From positions 1 to 57,240 of the forward strand of contig NZ_JAGOGJ010000034.1 of NCBI RefSeq assembly GCF_017996735.1: a DNA stretch of 57,240 nucleotides. Direction: 5' to 3'. The position numbers and the translations under genes were made by a program. Source of the DNA: Niveispirillum sp. (GTDB lineage Bacteria > Pseudomonadota > Alphaproteobacteria > Azospirillales > Azospirillaceae). Shown piece by piece: positions 36,502-43,911 of this stretch. The notes below the pieces were generated by a model. That model was not told where the DNA came from, did no database searches, and saw nothing but the letters and a program-made list of their open reading frames with translations. Numbering within the stretch: the stretch's first letter is position 1; each line of letters opens with the position of its first letter.

Positions 36502-37140
36502 TCACTCTGTGGCCCAGGCGCGCATCGGTCCCTCTGCCTGTTCCATGAATTCGGACAGGGAGACGAAGCCATCGCCATTGCCATCCATGATGGCGTGGCG
36601 GCGCGCGGCCTCGGCGCGCAACTCGTCCGGCGTCACGCGGAAATCGGCATTGCTGTCGGCCGACATCACGGGATCGATGCCCATGCGGTAATCGGCGCGG
36701 CCACGGCCGTCCAGGCGGGCCGTGGCCGCTTCGTCCGGGGACATGTCGATACGGCCGGGGCGCAGGCGGCGGCCGCTGTCGGCCGGGGCCGTATGGGTGG
36801 GCAGGCCGACCCGGTATTGCGTCAGCTCATAGGAGGTGATGTAGCCGTCCCGGTTCAGATCGTACAGGGAGAAGACCCGATCCGCCTCGGCCGTGAATTC
36901 CGCCAGTGACAGCTTGCCGTCATGGTCGGTATCGGTACGGGCGAACCAGTCGCGCATGGCAGCACGATAGGCATCGGCGTCGCGGGTCGGCGCGGCCAGC
37001 GGTTCGCCCAGCGGGCTGATCGGGTTGTAACGGATGCCCGGCCGGTACTTGTCGCTCCCGCCGCCGCAGGAAGCCAGGGCCAGGCAAAGCCCCGCCAGGC
37101 CAAGGCCCAGACCCGCCCGCCGCCAAACCGTCCGCTGCAT
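36502..37140 (-). CDS. EF-hand lipoprotein 1
   Basis: The 212-aa lipoprotein has signal and lipobox LALASC (acylated Cys near residue 25). Four EF-hand loops are visible: DTDHDGKLSLAEF, DLNRDGYITSYEL, DSNADFRVTPDEL and DGNGDGFVSLSEF; the third lacks the usual central Gly. It is predicted to bind Ca2+ at the periplasmic face of a membrane. It lies 74 bases downstream of a second EF-hand lipoprotein gene with the same layout, probably its paralogue. Confidence 0.88.
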   Translation of the reverse strand: MQRTVWRRAGLGLGLAGLCLALASCGGGSDKYRPGIRYNPISPLGEPLAAPTRDADAYRAAMRDWFARTDTDHDGKLSLAEFTAEADRVFSLYDLNRDGYITSYELTQYRVGLPTHTAPADSGRRLRPGRIDMSPDEAATARLDGRGRADYRMGIDPVMSADSNADFRVTPDELRAEAARRHAIMDGNGDGFVSLSEFMEQAEGPMRAWATE

Positions 37141-37214
37141 CCGCCGCTCCGTTCGCTATCCATCTTCTGATTAGCGGTGTCGTGGCGCAGGAGCCAGCAG
37201 ATTAATGTTGTCCG

Positions 37215-37952
37215 TCAGTCCCGCCCGCCGCCGGGCGGCCCACCCCTGCCCGGTCCGTCGCCGCGCCGTCCGCCGCCCATGCCGCCGGGGCCACCGCGTG
37301 CCGGGCGTTCATTGAAGGCCTTGATGCCCGCCTCGCGGATTTCATCCAGGCTGGTGCGGCCATCCCGGTTGCTGTCCATGGCGGTCAGCCGTTCCAGGGC
37401 CAGTGCTTCCAGTTCCGCCAGCGTGACACGGAAATCCAGGTTCCGGTCGGCAGCCATCACCTTGTCCTCGCCAGCCCCGCCGCCCATCATGGGGCCACGC
37501 GGGCCGGCAGTGTCGGGGCCGGCGGCATCTGGACCCGGCGGGGGAGGGCGGTCGGCACCGTCCGGTGGTGGTCCATCATGGTGGCCCGGTGCCCCGCCCC
37601 CGCGCAGGGCGGCAAGGCGGGCCAGCCGGTAATCGCCCAGTTCGCGTGAATTGATGGCGCCATCCTTGTCGCTGTCCGCCTCCCTGAAGAAGCGGGCGAT
37701 GTCGGGCTTCACCTCTTCGGGCGACAGGAAGCCATCCTGGTTGGTGTCCAGGGCGCGGGCCCAATCGACCAGGATGGCCGCATAGGCTTGCTCGTCCCGG
37801 GCCATCCGGCCCAGCGGCTCGCCCGCCAGGGACAGTGGGACCCGTCCCATCATGCCCGGCCCGCCACCCATGGGACGGCCCGGCGGGCCATCGGCGTGAG
37901 AGGCGGAACAGGCGGACAGCAGCAGCAAGGTGGCAAGGGCGACGCAACGCAT
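37215..37952 (-). CDS. EF-hand lipoprotein 2, Gly/Pro-rich
   Basis: The 245-aa lipoprotein has lipobox LLLLSAC (Cys15). EF-hand loops are DTNQDGFLSPEEV, DSDKDGAINSREL, DRNLDFRVTLAEL and DSNRDGRTSLDEI, in two pairs separated by a ~50-residue Gly/Pro/Asp-rich linker, with a Gly/Arg-rich C-terminal tail. The third loop again lacks the central Gly, as in the neighbouring paralogue. The ATG at 37952 directly abuts a GTAACC/GGTTAC palindrome. Confidence 0.88.
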   Translation of the reverse strand: MRCVALATLLLLSACSASHADGPPGRPMGGGPGMMGRVPLSLAGEPLGRMARDEQAYAAILVDWARALDTNQDGFLSPEEVKPDIARFFREADSDKDGAINSRELGDYRLARLAALRGGGAPGHHDGPPPDGADRPPPPGPDAAGPDTAGPRGPMMGGGAGEDKVMAADRNLDFRVTLAELEALALERLTAMDSNRDGRTSLDEIREAGIKAFNERPARGGPGGMGGGRRGDGPGRGGPPGGGRD

Positions 37953-37956
37953 GACC

Positions 37957-37980
37957 GTAACCTTTGTGGTTTCCGGTTAC
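37957..37980 (-). promoter_or_regulatory. GTAACC-N12-GGTTAC palindrome before EF-hand lipoprotein 2
   Basis: A perfect 6-bp inverted repeat with a 12-base spacer ends 5 bases upstream of the ATG. GTAACC is also the -35-like element before the bufferin operon, but no CGAA follows at the right distance here, so this is more likely an operator or chance. Confidence 0.3.
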
Positions 37981-38014
37981 ACGGGGCGCGACCGCGTCCA
38001 CTGTCGGGGATGGA

Positions 38015-39175
38015 TCAGGCGGCGCCCGGCGCCGGGCTCATCCCATCCGGAAGGGTGCAATCCCGCAGTTTCAGGCCCTTGAAACGGTCGGCGGGAATCA
38101 TGACACGGCTGAAATCCACCCATTCGATGGCGGCGTCGCGCAGACGGACGGGCAGTGCCCCGCCGCCGCGAAGCTGCAGATCCTCCATATTCGCGGCTTC
38201 CACCAGGGTGTTGCGCAGGGTCGCCCCCTCGAACCCCGCACCGCGCAGGTCGCAGCCCGACAGATCGGCATAGGCCAGGTTGGCCCCGCCGAAATCGCTG
38301 GCCGCCAGCTTGGCGTGGCTCAGTTGCGCACCTGACAAATCGGCCCCGCGAAAGGACATGGTCGACAATTCGCGCCCGCGCAAATCGACACCCTTCATCT
38401 TGCGGCCCGTGAAATCGGCGCGGATGCCGGCCTTGCCGCCGCTATCCACCCATTCCTCGTGCTGGGCCACGATGCGGTCGATCTCCGCCAGGTTCTGCAA
38501 ATGCTCGGTAAAGGCCGGCAGCCCATGAAACAGCCGGCGCGTCGTATCATCCACGGTAAAGGTGGCGTCCTTGATATCAGCATGCAGGAAGCTGGCCCCC
38601 TGCATCTTTGCCCCCAGCAGCACCACGCCCTGCAGGTCGCTTTCGCTGAAATCGGCGTTGGACAGGTTGGCGTTGCGCATGTTGACGCCGCGCAGCCGCA
38701 CCTTGCGGACCACGGCGTCCTCCAGCGACGCCTCTTCCAGATTGCAGAAAGACAGGTCGGTGACGAACTCCCGGCTGACCACATCCTCGCCCTTGCGGTG
38801 CAGGGTCAGGTTGCCCATGCGCATGTCGCTGCCATCCAGCTTGGCCTGGGCCAGATCGGATTTGTAGAAACGGGCGCCGCGCAGGTTGGCGCGCGTGAAG
38901 TCGCAATGTTTCAGGTTGGCGCCGATGAACAGGCTGTTGGCCAGGTCCGTCTCCCGGAACTTGCATCCTTCCAGGCTTGTCTGCGACAGGTTGCAGGCCA
39001 GCATTGTTGCCTGCGACAGATTGAAACCTTTAAGTTGCAGTCCTTCCATGCTGGCCAAGCGCAACTCAAGTCGACGCCCGCCCTTCCCCTTGAGGAACAA
39101 CGAATGCATGGCCAGATGCGTGGTAAGGTCCGTGCGCGCAGAGCCGGTATCGGGAGGATGAGCCGCCATTAACAT
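38015..39175 (-). CDS. Pentapeptide-repeat protein with central insert, copy 1
   Basis: The 386-aa protein has two blocks of A(D/N)LXX repeats, at about residues 48-210 (FNLSQATMLACNLSQTSLEG..., DFSESDLQGVVLLG) and 263-360 (ADFTGRKMKGVDLRGRELSTMSFRGADLSG...). These should fold as right-handed beta-helices. Between them is a ~50-residue non-repeat insert, TRRLFHGLPAFTEHLQNLAEIDRIVAQHEEWVDSGGKAG, predicted helical. There is no signal peptide or membrane segment. Function is unknown; some pentapeptide proteins mimic DNA or bind other proteins. A paralogue lies directly upstream. The start is uncertain between ATG 39175 and 39169. Confidence 0.88.
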   Translation of the reverse strand: MLMAAHPPDTGSARTDLTTHLAMHSLFLKGKGGRRLELRLASMEGLQLKGFNLSQATMLACNLSQTSLEGCKFRETDLANSLFIGANLKHCDFTRANLRGARFYKSDLAQAKLDGSDMRMGNLTLHRKGEDVVSREFVTDLSFCNLEEASLEDAVVRKVRLRGVNMRNANLSNADFSESDLQGVVLLGAKMQGASFLHADIKDATFTVDDTTRRLFHGLPAFTEHLQNLAEIDRIVAQHEEWVDSGGKAGIRADFTGRKMKGVDLRGRELSTMSFRGADLSGAQLSHAKLAASDFGGANLAYADLSGCDLRGAGFEGATLRNTLVEAANMEDLQLRGGGALPVRLRDAAIEWVDFSRVMIPADRFKGLKLRDCTLPDGMSPAPGAA

Positions 39176-39398
39176 TCAGCCGTATGTTATTTTATTGCCA
39201 TGCGGCCGAACAAGGACTGCCCATGCATGGTCAACGGGATATTGGCGTGTTCAATAGCAAAAGAAAATGATTAATAAGTTAATATTGCACCGCCAATACC
39301 ATCAGCCCATGATCGCGACAAGATGCAGGGGAAGATTTGAAGGCGGCGGACATGGTGCTGGCCCGCGCGGATGGCGCCGGGCCCCAGGATTTTATAAA
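39176..39398. other. Intergenic region between the two pentapeptide genes
   Basis: The central part (39250-39290) is unusually rich in A/T for this genome and could hold the promoter of copy 1. A GGCCCG/CGGGCC stem near 39359 lies just after the end of copy 2. No gene is supported. Confidence 0.45.
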
Positions 39399-40529
39399 TC
39401 AGGGCTCTTCCGGCATGCGGCATTCGCGCAGCACGGCACCGGAAAGTTGTCCGGATGTGATGACGCATTCCGAAAAGTTCGTCCACTCAATCGAGGCTCC
39501 GGCGAACCGGATGGCCAGCTTGCCGCCGCCACGCAGTTCCAGGTCGCCGAAATCGGCGCCATCAACGATGGTGTGCAACAGGCGGGCATTCTCCATGCCG
39601 GCCCCGCGCAGGTCGGCATTGGACAGTTCGGCATAGGCAAGGGTGGCGCCGTTGAAATCGGCGGCGGCCAGACGGGCATGCGCCAGCTTGGCCCCTGTCA
39701 GGTCGGCCCCACGGAAGGACACGGCCGACAATTCCCGGCCGCGCAGATCGACACCGCGCAGGGCCATGCCGGCAAAATCGGCCCGTGCCCCGGCGCGACC
39801 GCCGGAATTCACCCATTCCTCATGCGCGGCGACGATGCGGTCGGTTTCCTTCAGGTTGGCCAGATGCTCCTCGAATGCCGGGTTGCCCGCAAACAGGCGG
39901 CGGGTTTCATCATTCACGGTGAAGACGGCATTCTTGATATTGGCGCCGGTGAATTTCGCCCGCTCCATCTGTGCGCCCAGCAGCACCACACCCTGCATGT
40001 CGGCGCCCGACAGGTCGGCGCCCGACAGATCGGCATTGCGCATATTGACGCCGCGCAATCGCACATTGTGTAAAACGGCATCCTGCAGGGTCGCTTCCTC
40101 CATGTTGCAGAAGGAAAGGTCGGTGGTGAATTCCCGCTGCTTGGCGACGCCGCCGCTGTTCAGCGTGATGGAACCGACACGCATGTCGGACCCGGTCATC
40201 TTGGCCTGCTGCAGGTCCGATTTGTAGAAGCGGGTGCCACGCAGGTCGGCACGGGTGAAGTCGCAATGTTTCAGGTTGGCGCCGATGAACAGGCTGTTCG
40301 ACAGGTTCGCCGCCTGGAAACTGCATCCTTCCAGGTCCGTGTAGGACAGGTTGCAGGCCAGCAGCAGGCATTGCGACAGATCGAAATTGTTCAGCTTGAT
40401 GCCCGACAGGTTTTGCAGGCGCATCTCCAGCCGCTTGCCCGCGTGACCACGGGCGAAAAGCGTGTGCTGGGCCAGCATGACCTGCATGTCATGCGACGGC
40501 AATGTGTGGGCGCTCTGCGGTTTGTTCAT
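39399..40529 (-). CDS. Pentapeptide-repeat protein with central insert, copy 2
   Basis: The 376-aa paralogue of copy 1 has the same architecture: a short N-terminus (QHTLFARGHAGKRLEMRLQNL), a first repeat block with SLFIGANLKHCDFTRADLRGTRFYKSDL nearly identical to copy 1, the insert TRRLFAGNPAFEEHLANLKETDRIVAAHEEWVNSGGRAG, and a second block (VDLRGRELSAVSFRGADLTGAKLAHARLAAADFNG). The strong conservation of the insert argues for a real function. ATG 40529 is chosen because the paralogue begins similarly; a longer frame to 40619 adds an unrelated tail. Confidence 0.88.
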   Translation of the reverse strand: MNKPQSAHTLPSHDMQVMLAQHTLFARGHAGKRLEMRLQNLSGIKLNNFDLSQCLLLACNLSYTDLEGCSFQAANLSNSLFIGANLKHCDFTRADLRGTRFYKSDLQQAKMTGSDMRVGSITLNSGGVAKQREFTTDLSFCNMEEATLQDAVLHNVRLRGVNMRNADLSGADLSGADMQGVVLLGAQMERAKFTGANIKNAVFTVNDETRRLFAGNPAFEEHLANLKETDRIVAAHEEWVNSGGRAGARADFAGMALRGVDLRGRELSAVSFRGADLTGAKLAHARLAAADFNGATLAYAELSNADLRGAGMENARLLHTIVDGADFGDLELRGGGKLAIRFAGASIEWTNFSECVITSGQLSGAVLRECRMPEEP

Positions 40530-40671
40530 GGGGCTGCTGCTTGATCCAACTTCCAGTTCAACTATGCCATACACGCAGGCGTGGGTAATCCACCAACATC
40601 TCCAAGCGGTCCTGGCCAAAAGACATATCCCTTGACCGGTCCCGCGCCGACCTCGCTCTTGACAGATATAG

Positions 40672-40687
40672 TAGGATTATGATCCTA
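40672..40687. promoter_or_regulatory. Palindrome in the lysozyme promoter region
   Basis: TAGGAT-TATG-ATCCTA is a perfect dyad 40 bases upstream of the lysozyme ATG, just downstream of a TTGACA (40654-40659) that could be a -35 element. It is a candidate operator. Confidence 0.4.
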
Positions 40688-40726
40688 TAACATCCTGCAT
40701 AGGGTTCAGCGCCGGAGTGTCCTGAA

Positions 40727-41254
40727 ATGGCTAATGTCATCAACAAGGCAACCCTTGATCTGGTCAAACGGTTCGAGGGGCTGGGCGACGGCGACAAGGA
40801 TCGGCCGGGGCTGCAGCCCTATATCTGTCCCGCCGGCTATTGGACTGTTGGTTATGGCCGGGTGGTGCGCGGCAGTGATGGCCGCATGTTCAAGGGCGAG
40901 GTGGACCGCCGTGCAGCCAACGCGGTCTATCCCGACGGGATCGACGAGCAACAAGCATCAACCTTCCTGGCAGAGGATATGGCGGAGGTGGGACGGCAGG
41001 TTGCCGCCAGAGTGACGGTGGCGCTGACCGGCAACCAGATCGGGGCTTGCGCTTCCTTCGCCTATAATGTCGGCATCGCTGCGTTCGCGAGCAGCACGCT
41101 GCTGAAGAAGCTGAATGTCGGGGATTTTGCCGCCGTCGCGGCACAGTTCCTGGTGTGGAACAAGGCCACCGATCCGCGCACGGGGCGCAAGGTGGAATTG
41201 CCGGGGCTGACCCGGCGGCGCCGGGCGGAACAGGCTCTGTTCCTTTCGCCCTGA
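40727..41254 (+). CDS. GH24 phage-type lysozyme (endolysin-like)
   Basis: This 175-aa muramidase has the catalytic Glu in LVKRFEGLGDGD, the TVGYGRVVRG strand with the expected active-site residues, ALTGNQIGACASFAYNVGIAAFASSTLLKKLN, and the C-terminal PGLTRRRRAEQALFL, all typical of T4-like GH24 endolysins. There is no signal peptide, so it would need a holin or other export route; none is adjacent. No other phage gene is nearby, so this is a domesticated or orphan lysis gene. Confidence 0.92.
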   Translation: MANVINKATLDLVKRFEGLGDGDKDRPGLQPYICPAGYWTVGYGRVVRGSDGRMFKGEVDRRAANAVYPDGIDEQQASTFLAEDMAEVGRQVAARVTVALTGNQIGACASFAYNVGIAAFASSTLLKKLNVGDFAAVAAQFLVWNKATDPRTGRKVELPGLTRRRRAEQALFLSP

Positions 41255-41307
41255 CAGATCCGGTGCCGCCTGCTGGTGGGCGGGACGACCCGATGGATGT
41301 CATACCG

Positions 41308-41339
41308 GTCTCCCTTGACCGTGACGGGTCAAGGGAGAC
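41308..41339. terminator. Hairpin between convergent lysozyme and Pal genes
   Basis: Perfect 13-bp stem GTCTCCCTTGACC/GGTCAAGGGAGAC with a 6-base loop, located between two convergent stop codons. It probably acts on both strands. Confidence 0.65.
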
Positions 41340-41407
41340 TTCATGGTCTGTGACGCGCGTCGGTCTTTAATCGCCGGCTTCCTGTTCGCCTTAAGGTCGG
41401 ATGGGCG

Positions 41408-41935
41408 TCAGTTCACCACACTGACCGCGCGGCGGTTCTGGGCCCAGACATCGGCGGATGAACCGGCCACGGCCGGACGTTCCTTGCCGAAGGACAAGGT
41501 CTGCAGGCGGCTGTTGTCGATGCCGTTGGCGGCCAGATAACGGCGAACGCTGTCGGCACGCTTCTGGCCCAGGGCCAGATTATATTCGCGCGTGCCGCGC
41601 TCGTCGCAATGGCCTTCGATGGTCAGGGTAATGGCCGGGTTGGCGCGCAGCCAGTCGGCCTGCTTGTCCAGGGTGGCGGCCGATTCCGGCGACACTTCGA
41701 ACTGGTCCACGCCAAAGAAGACGCGGTCGCCGATCTGCGCCAACTGCTGCTGCGGTGACAGGTTCGAATTCAGGTTCGACTGCTCTACCCCGCCGGTGCC
41801 GCCGGTCCCGGCGCCGGGGAAGGCGGTGGTATAGCCACCGCCGCTGCTGGCGGCGTCCTTGTCGCTGTCGCGAACGGAGGAACAGGCGGCCAGCAGCATC
41901 AGCGGTGCCAGCAGCAGAAGATTTTTGCGCTTCAT
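41408..41935 (-). CDS. pal: Peptidoglycan-associated (OmpA-family) lipoprotein, Pal-like
   Basis: The 175-aa lipoprotein has signal peptide and lipobox LMLLAAC, a Ser/Gly-rich linker, and an OmpA/MotB domain with VDQFEVSPESAATLDKQADWL, the DAP-binding segment TIEGHCDERGTREYNLALGQKRADSVRRYLAANGI, and LSFGKERP. It anchors the outer membrane to peptidoglycan. The gene is not beside tolQRAB as pal usually is; its neighbour is yqgE. It is therefore either a relocated pal or a Pal paralogue. ATG 41935 is preferred over 41950. Confidence 0.88.
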   Translation of the reverse strand: MKRKNLLLLAPLMLLAACSSVRDSDKDAASSGGGYTTAFPGAGTGGTGGVEQSNLNSNLSPQQQLAQIGDRVFFGVDQFEVSPESAATLDKQADWLRANPAITLTIEGHCDERGTREYNLALGQKRADSVRRYLAANGIDNSRLQTLSFGKERPAVAGSSADVWAQNRRAVSVVN

Positions 41936-42091
41936 CTCTTGATCTCTCATTCCCAGATGTTTCCGCCGGCATTCAAGGCCGGCGACCCCACATCATCCAA
42001 GCCTGCGATTGCGGCGGGACTTGGACCAAAGCCGGGCCTGTGTTGGGCAGGGCCCAACATGGCACGGATCGGCGGGCGGGTGGCGGCCTGT

Positions 42092-42670
42092 TCAGGCGTG
42101 GCCGATATCCGATGACAGCATGGACAGGTTGATGCCCAGCTTGGCCAGGGCGCGTTCCCATTTGCCGTCCAGGTCGGCATCGAACAGGATGGCGCTGTCG
42201 GCCGGCGCATGCAGCCAGCCATTCTGCTGCATCTCCTGGTCCAACTGTCCGGGACCCCAGCCGGCATAGCCCAGCGCCAGGATGGCCCGTTCCGGCCCCT
42301 GTCCTTCGGCCACGGCACGCAGAATGTCGATTGTGGCGGTCAAGGTCACCTGATCGTCCACCGGCATGCTGCCTTCCTGATTATAGTCAGGACTGTGCAG
42401 GACAAAGCCGCGCCCCGATTCGACCGGCCCGCCGAAATGCACCCGCAGCTCCCGCGCCGGGCTGGTCACATCGATATCCAACTGGTGGAGAAGGCTGGTG
42501 AAGCTGATCCCGTCGAAAAGCCGGTTCACCACAAGGCCCATGGCCCCATCCGCATTGTGGGCGCAGATATAGATCACGGTTTTTTCAAACCGGGGGTCCG
42601 GCATCTGCGGCATTGCGATCAGCAGATGGCCGGTGAGCGAGGTCAGGGGCTTCTTCTGGGGCTGCGGCAT
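42092..42670 (-). CDS. yqgE: YqgE/AlgH family protein (UPF0301)
   Basis: The 192-aa cytoplasmic protein has the conserved LTGHLLIAMPQMPDPRFEKTVIYICAHNADGAMGLVVNR start, FGGPVESGRGFVLHSPDY, and LALGYAGWGPGQLDQEMQQNGWL. The family is widespread in proteobacteria with unclear function. It is divergent from the peroxiredoxin gene. Confidence 0.95.
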   Translation of the reverse strand: MPQPQKKPLTSLTGHLLIAMPQMPDPRFEKTVIYICAHNADGAMGLVVNRLFDGISFTSLLHQLDIDVTSPARELRVHFGGPVESGRGFVLHSPDYNQEGSMPVDDQVTLTATIDILRAVAEGQGPERAILALGYAGWGPGQLDQEMQQNGWLHAPADSAILFDADLDGKWERALAKLGINLSMLSSDIGHA

Positions 42671-42832
42671 GGGCGGATGACAGGCTGTCGTTGGGGAACA
42701 TGATCATAGCAGCCGCCGTTGCCGCTGGGGCGGTTTTTCGACATGCGCCGTTTTGCTTGTCGCGGGGCCAGGGGTGGCCTAGAAACGGCCCATATGTTTT
42801 GCGTCAACAATCCCCATGGGGAGGACAAGCAG

Positions 42833-43315
42833 ATGAGCGTGAAGGTTGGCGACCGCGTCCCGTCGGTCACTCTGAAGCACCTGACCGAATCCGGCATGCA
42901 GGAGGTGAGCACCGACGACCTGTTCAAGGGCAAGAAGGTCGTCCTGTTCTCCGTTCCCGGTGCCTTCACCCCCACCTGCTCGGCCAAGCACCTGCCGGGC
43001 TTCGTGGACAATGCCGAAGCCTTCAAGGCCAAGGGCGTCGAGGATATCGTCTGCCTGGCCGTGAACGATCCGTTCGTGATGCAGGCCTGGGGCAAGGTCA
43101 ACAATGTCGCCGGCAAGGTCACCATGCTGCCCGACGGTAATGGCGCCCTGACCAAGGCCCTGGGTCTGGAAATGGACGGCACGGCCTATAATCTGGGTCA
43201 TCGCGGCCAGCGCTTCGCCCTGGTGGCGGATGATGGCGTGATCACCCGTCTGGACGTGGAAAAGCCCGGCGCCTTCGAGGTGTCGAGCGCCGAATATGTC
43301 CTGAAGAACCTGTGA
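42833..43315 (+). CDS. Prx5-type peroxiredoxin
   Basis: This 160-aa thiol peroxidase reduces H2O2 and organic peroxides. The peroxidatic Cys is C49 in VPGAFTPTCSAKHLPGF, and a second conserved Cys is C74 in DIVCLAVNDPFVMQAWGK. The length and motifs match the bacterial Prx5/AhpE-like group that uses glutathione or glutaredoxin. ATG 42833 follows GGGAGGAC by about 9 bases. A strong palindromic terminator follows. Confidence 0.93.
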   Translation: MSVKVGDRVPSVTLKHLTESGMQEVSTDDLFKGKKVVLFSVPGAFTPTCSAKHLPGFVDNAEAFKAKGVEDIVCLAVNDPFVMQAWGKVNNVAGKVTMLPDGNGALTKALGLEMDGTAYNLGHRGQRFALVADDGVITRLDVEKPGAFEVSSAEYVLKNL

Positions 43316-43323
43316 TACCAGCA

Positions 43324-43355
43324 GCCTTTAATCCCGAAGGTTCGGGATTAAAGGC
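43324..43355. terminator. Palindromic terminator, dispersed repeat type A, copy 1
   Basis: A perfect 15-bp dyad GCCTTTAATCCCGAA/TTCGGGATTAAAGGC separated by GG, 9 bases after the peroxiredoxin stop. The element at 48352-48383 has the same layout and shares 25 of 32 bases with preserved pairing. Confidence 0.7.
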
Positions 43356-43396
43356 TTCGGCGGCATGGGCCGCCGCCGCGCCAGGCGGCGCGGATA

Positions 43397-43421
43397 CCAT
43401 CGGTCAAACATTGGCCGATGG
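43397..43421. repeat. Palindrome with ATCGGTCAA core, dispersed repeat type B, copy 2
   Basis: CCATCGGTCAA and TTGGCCGATGG pair with one G/T-type mismatch. The core is shared with the perfect hairpin after the chemoreceptor at 32063-32095. Confidence 0.55.
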
Positions 43422-43503
43422 CATGTCCAGGGGAGCGGACCGGGCCTGCCCATCCGTCGGGGGCGGCCCGGGGTGGGACCGGCCCGGTCCGCTCCACCCG
43501 TCT

Positions 43504-43809
43504 TCAATCCTGGCGATAAAAAGCCAGGATGAAGCTGCGTAGGGCCGACGCCAGACTGGCGCGCGGCCGGCAATGTTGTGCCACCTGTTCAACAATGAAG
43601 GCCACCATCACGGCTTCCACCCGGCCGATGTCGTCCAGCGCCATCCAGAGGTCGGGCGGCAGACGGACCGTCTGCATCTCCCCATCAATCAGGAAGGAGC
43701 GCTGCTGGCACGGCGCGTTCGGCGTGGCCGGGGTCAGGTGAAGTCCCTGGTGGGCGGCAAGGCCCGCCGTGGCGTCGTCGTTATCATGGTGCTGGCGTTT
43801 CGTTGACAT
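43504..43809 (-). CDS. Ribbon-helix-helix (RHH_4-type) DNA-binding protein
   Basis: The 101-aa protein has a ~35-residue disordered N-terminus, then an RHH_4-like domain: RSFLIDGEMQTVRLPPDLWMALDDIGRVEAVMVAFIVEQVAQ...ASLASALRSFILAFYR. RHH_4 proteins are common in Rhodospirillales and are predicted dimeric regulators. It is divergent from the LuxR-type gene, sharing a 102-base control region with a lux-box-like palindrome. Its 3' end contains a hairpin (43502-43534) that could aid termination. Confidence 0.8.
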   Translation of the reverse strand: MSTKRQHHDNDDATAGLAAHQGLHLTPATPNAPCQQRSFLIDGEMQTVRLPPDLWMALDDIGRVEAVMVAFIVEQVAQHCRPRASLASALRSFILAFYRQD

Positions 43810-43846
43810 GGTGACCCAGTAGGCCAGAGTTCAACGCCGTCCGACA

Positions 43847-43862
43847 CTGTCTGTTCAGACAG
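43847..43862. promoter_or_regulatory. lux-box-like palindrome between RHH and LuxR genes
   Basis: CTGTCTG-TT-CAGACAG is a perfect 16-bp dyad with the CT-N12-AG outline of LuxR-type binding sites. It lies 50 bases upstream of the luxR-type ATG and 38 bases upstream of the RHH ATG. Confidence 0.65.
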
Positions 43863-43911
43863 GGGCTGCTGGCTGTATCCTGCTGTTTCCCCGGAACTGC
43901 CGCGTGCTTGA

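Noticed and set aside
39271..39486. Small minus-strand open frame between the pentapeptide genes
   Set aside because: It overlaps the 3' end of copy 2 in another frame and has no plausible ribosome site or similarity.
40727..41254. Prophage marked by the lysozyme gene
   Set aside because: No integrase, capsid, tail or holin genes are nearby; flanking genes are ordinary chromosomal ones.
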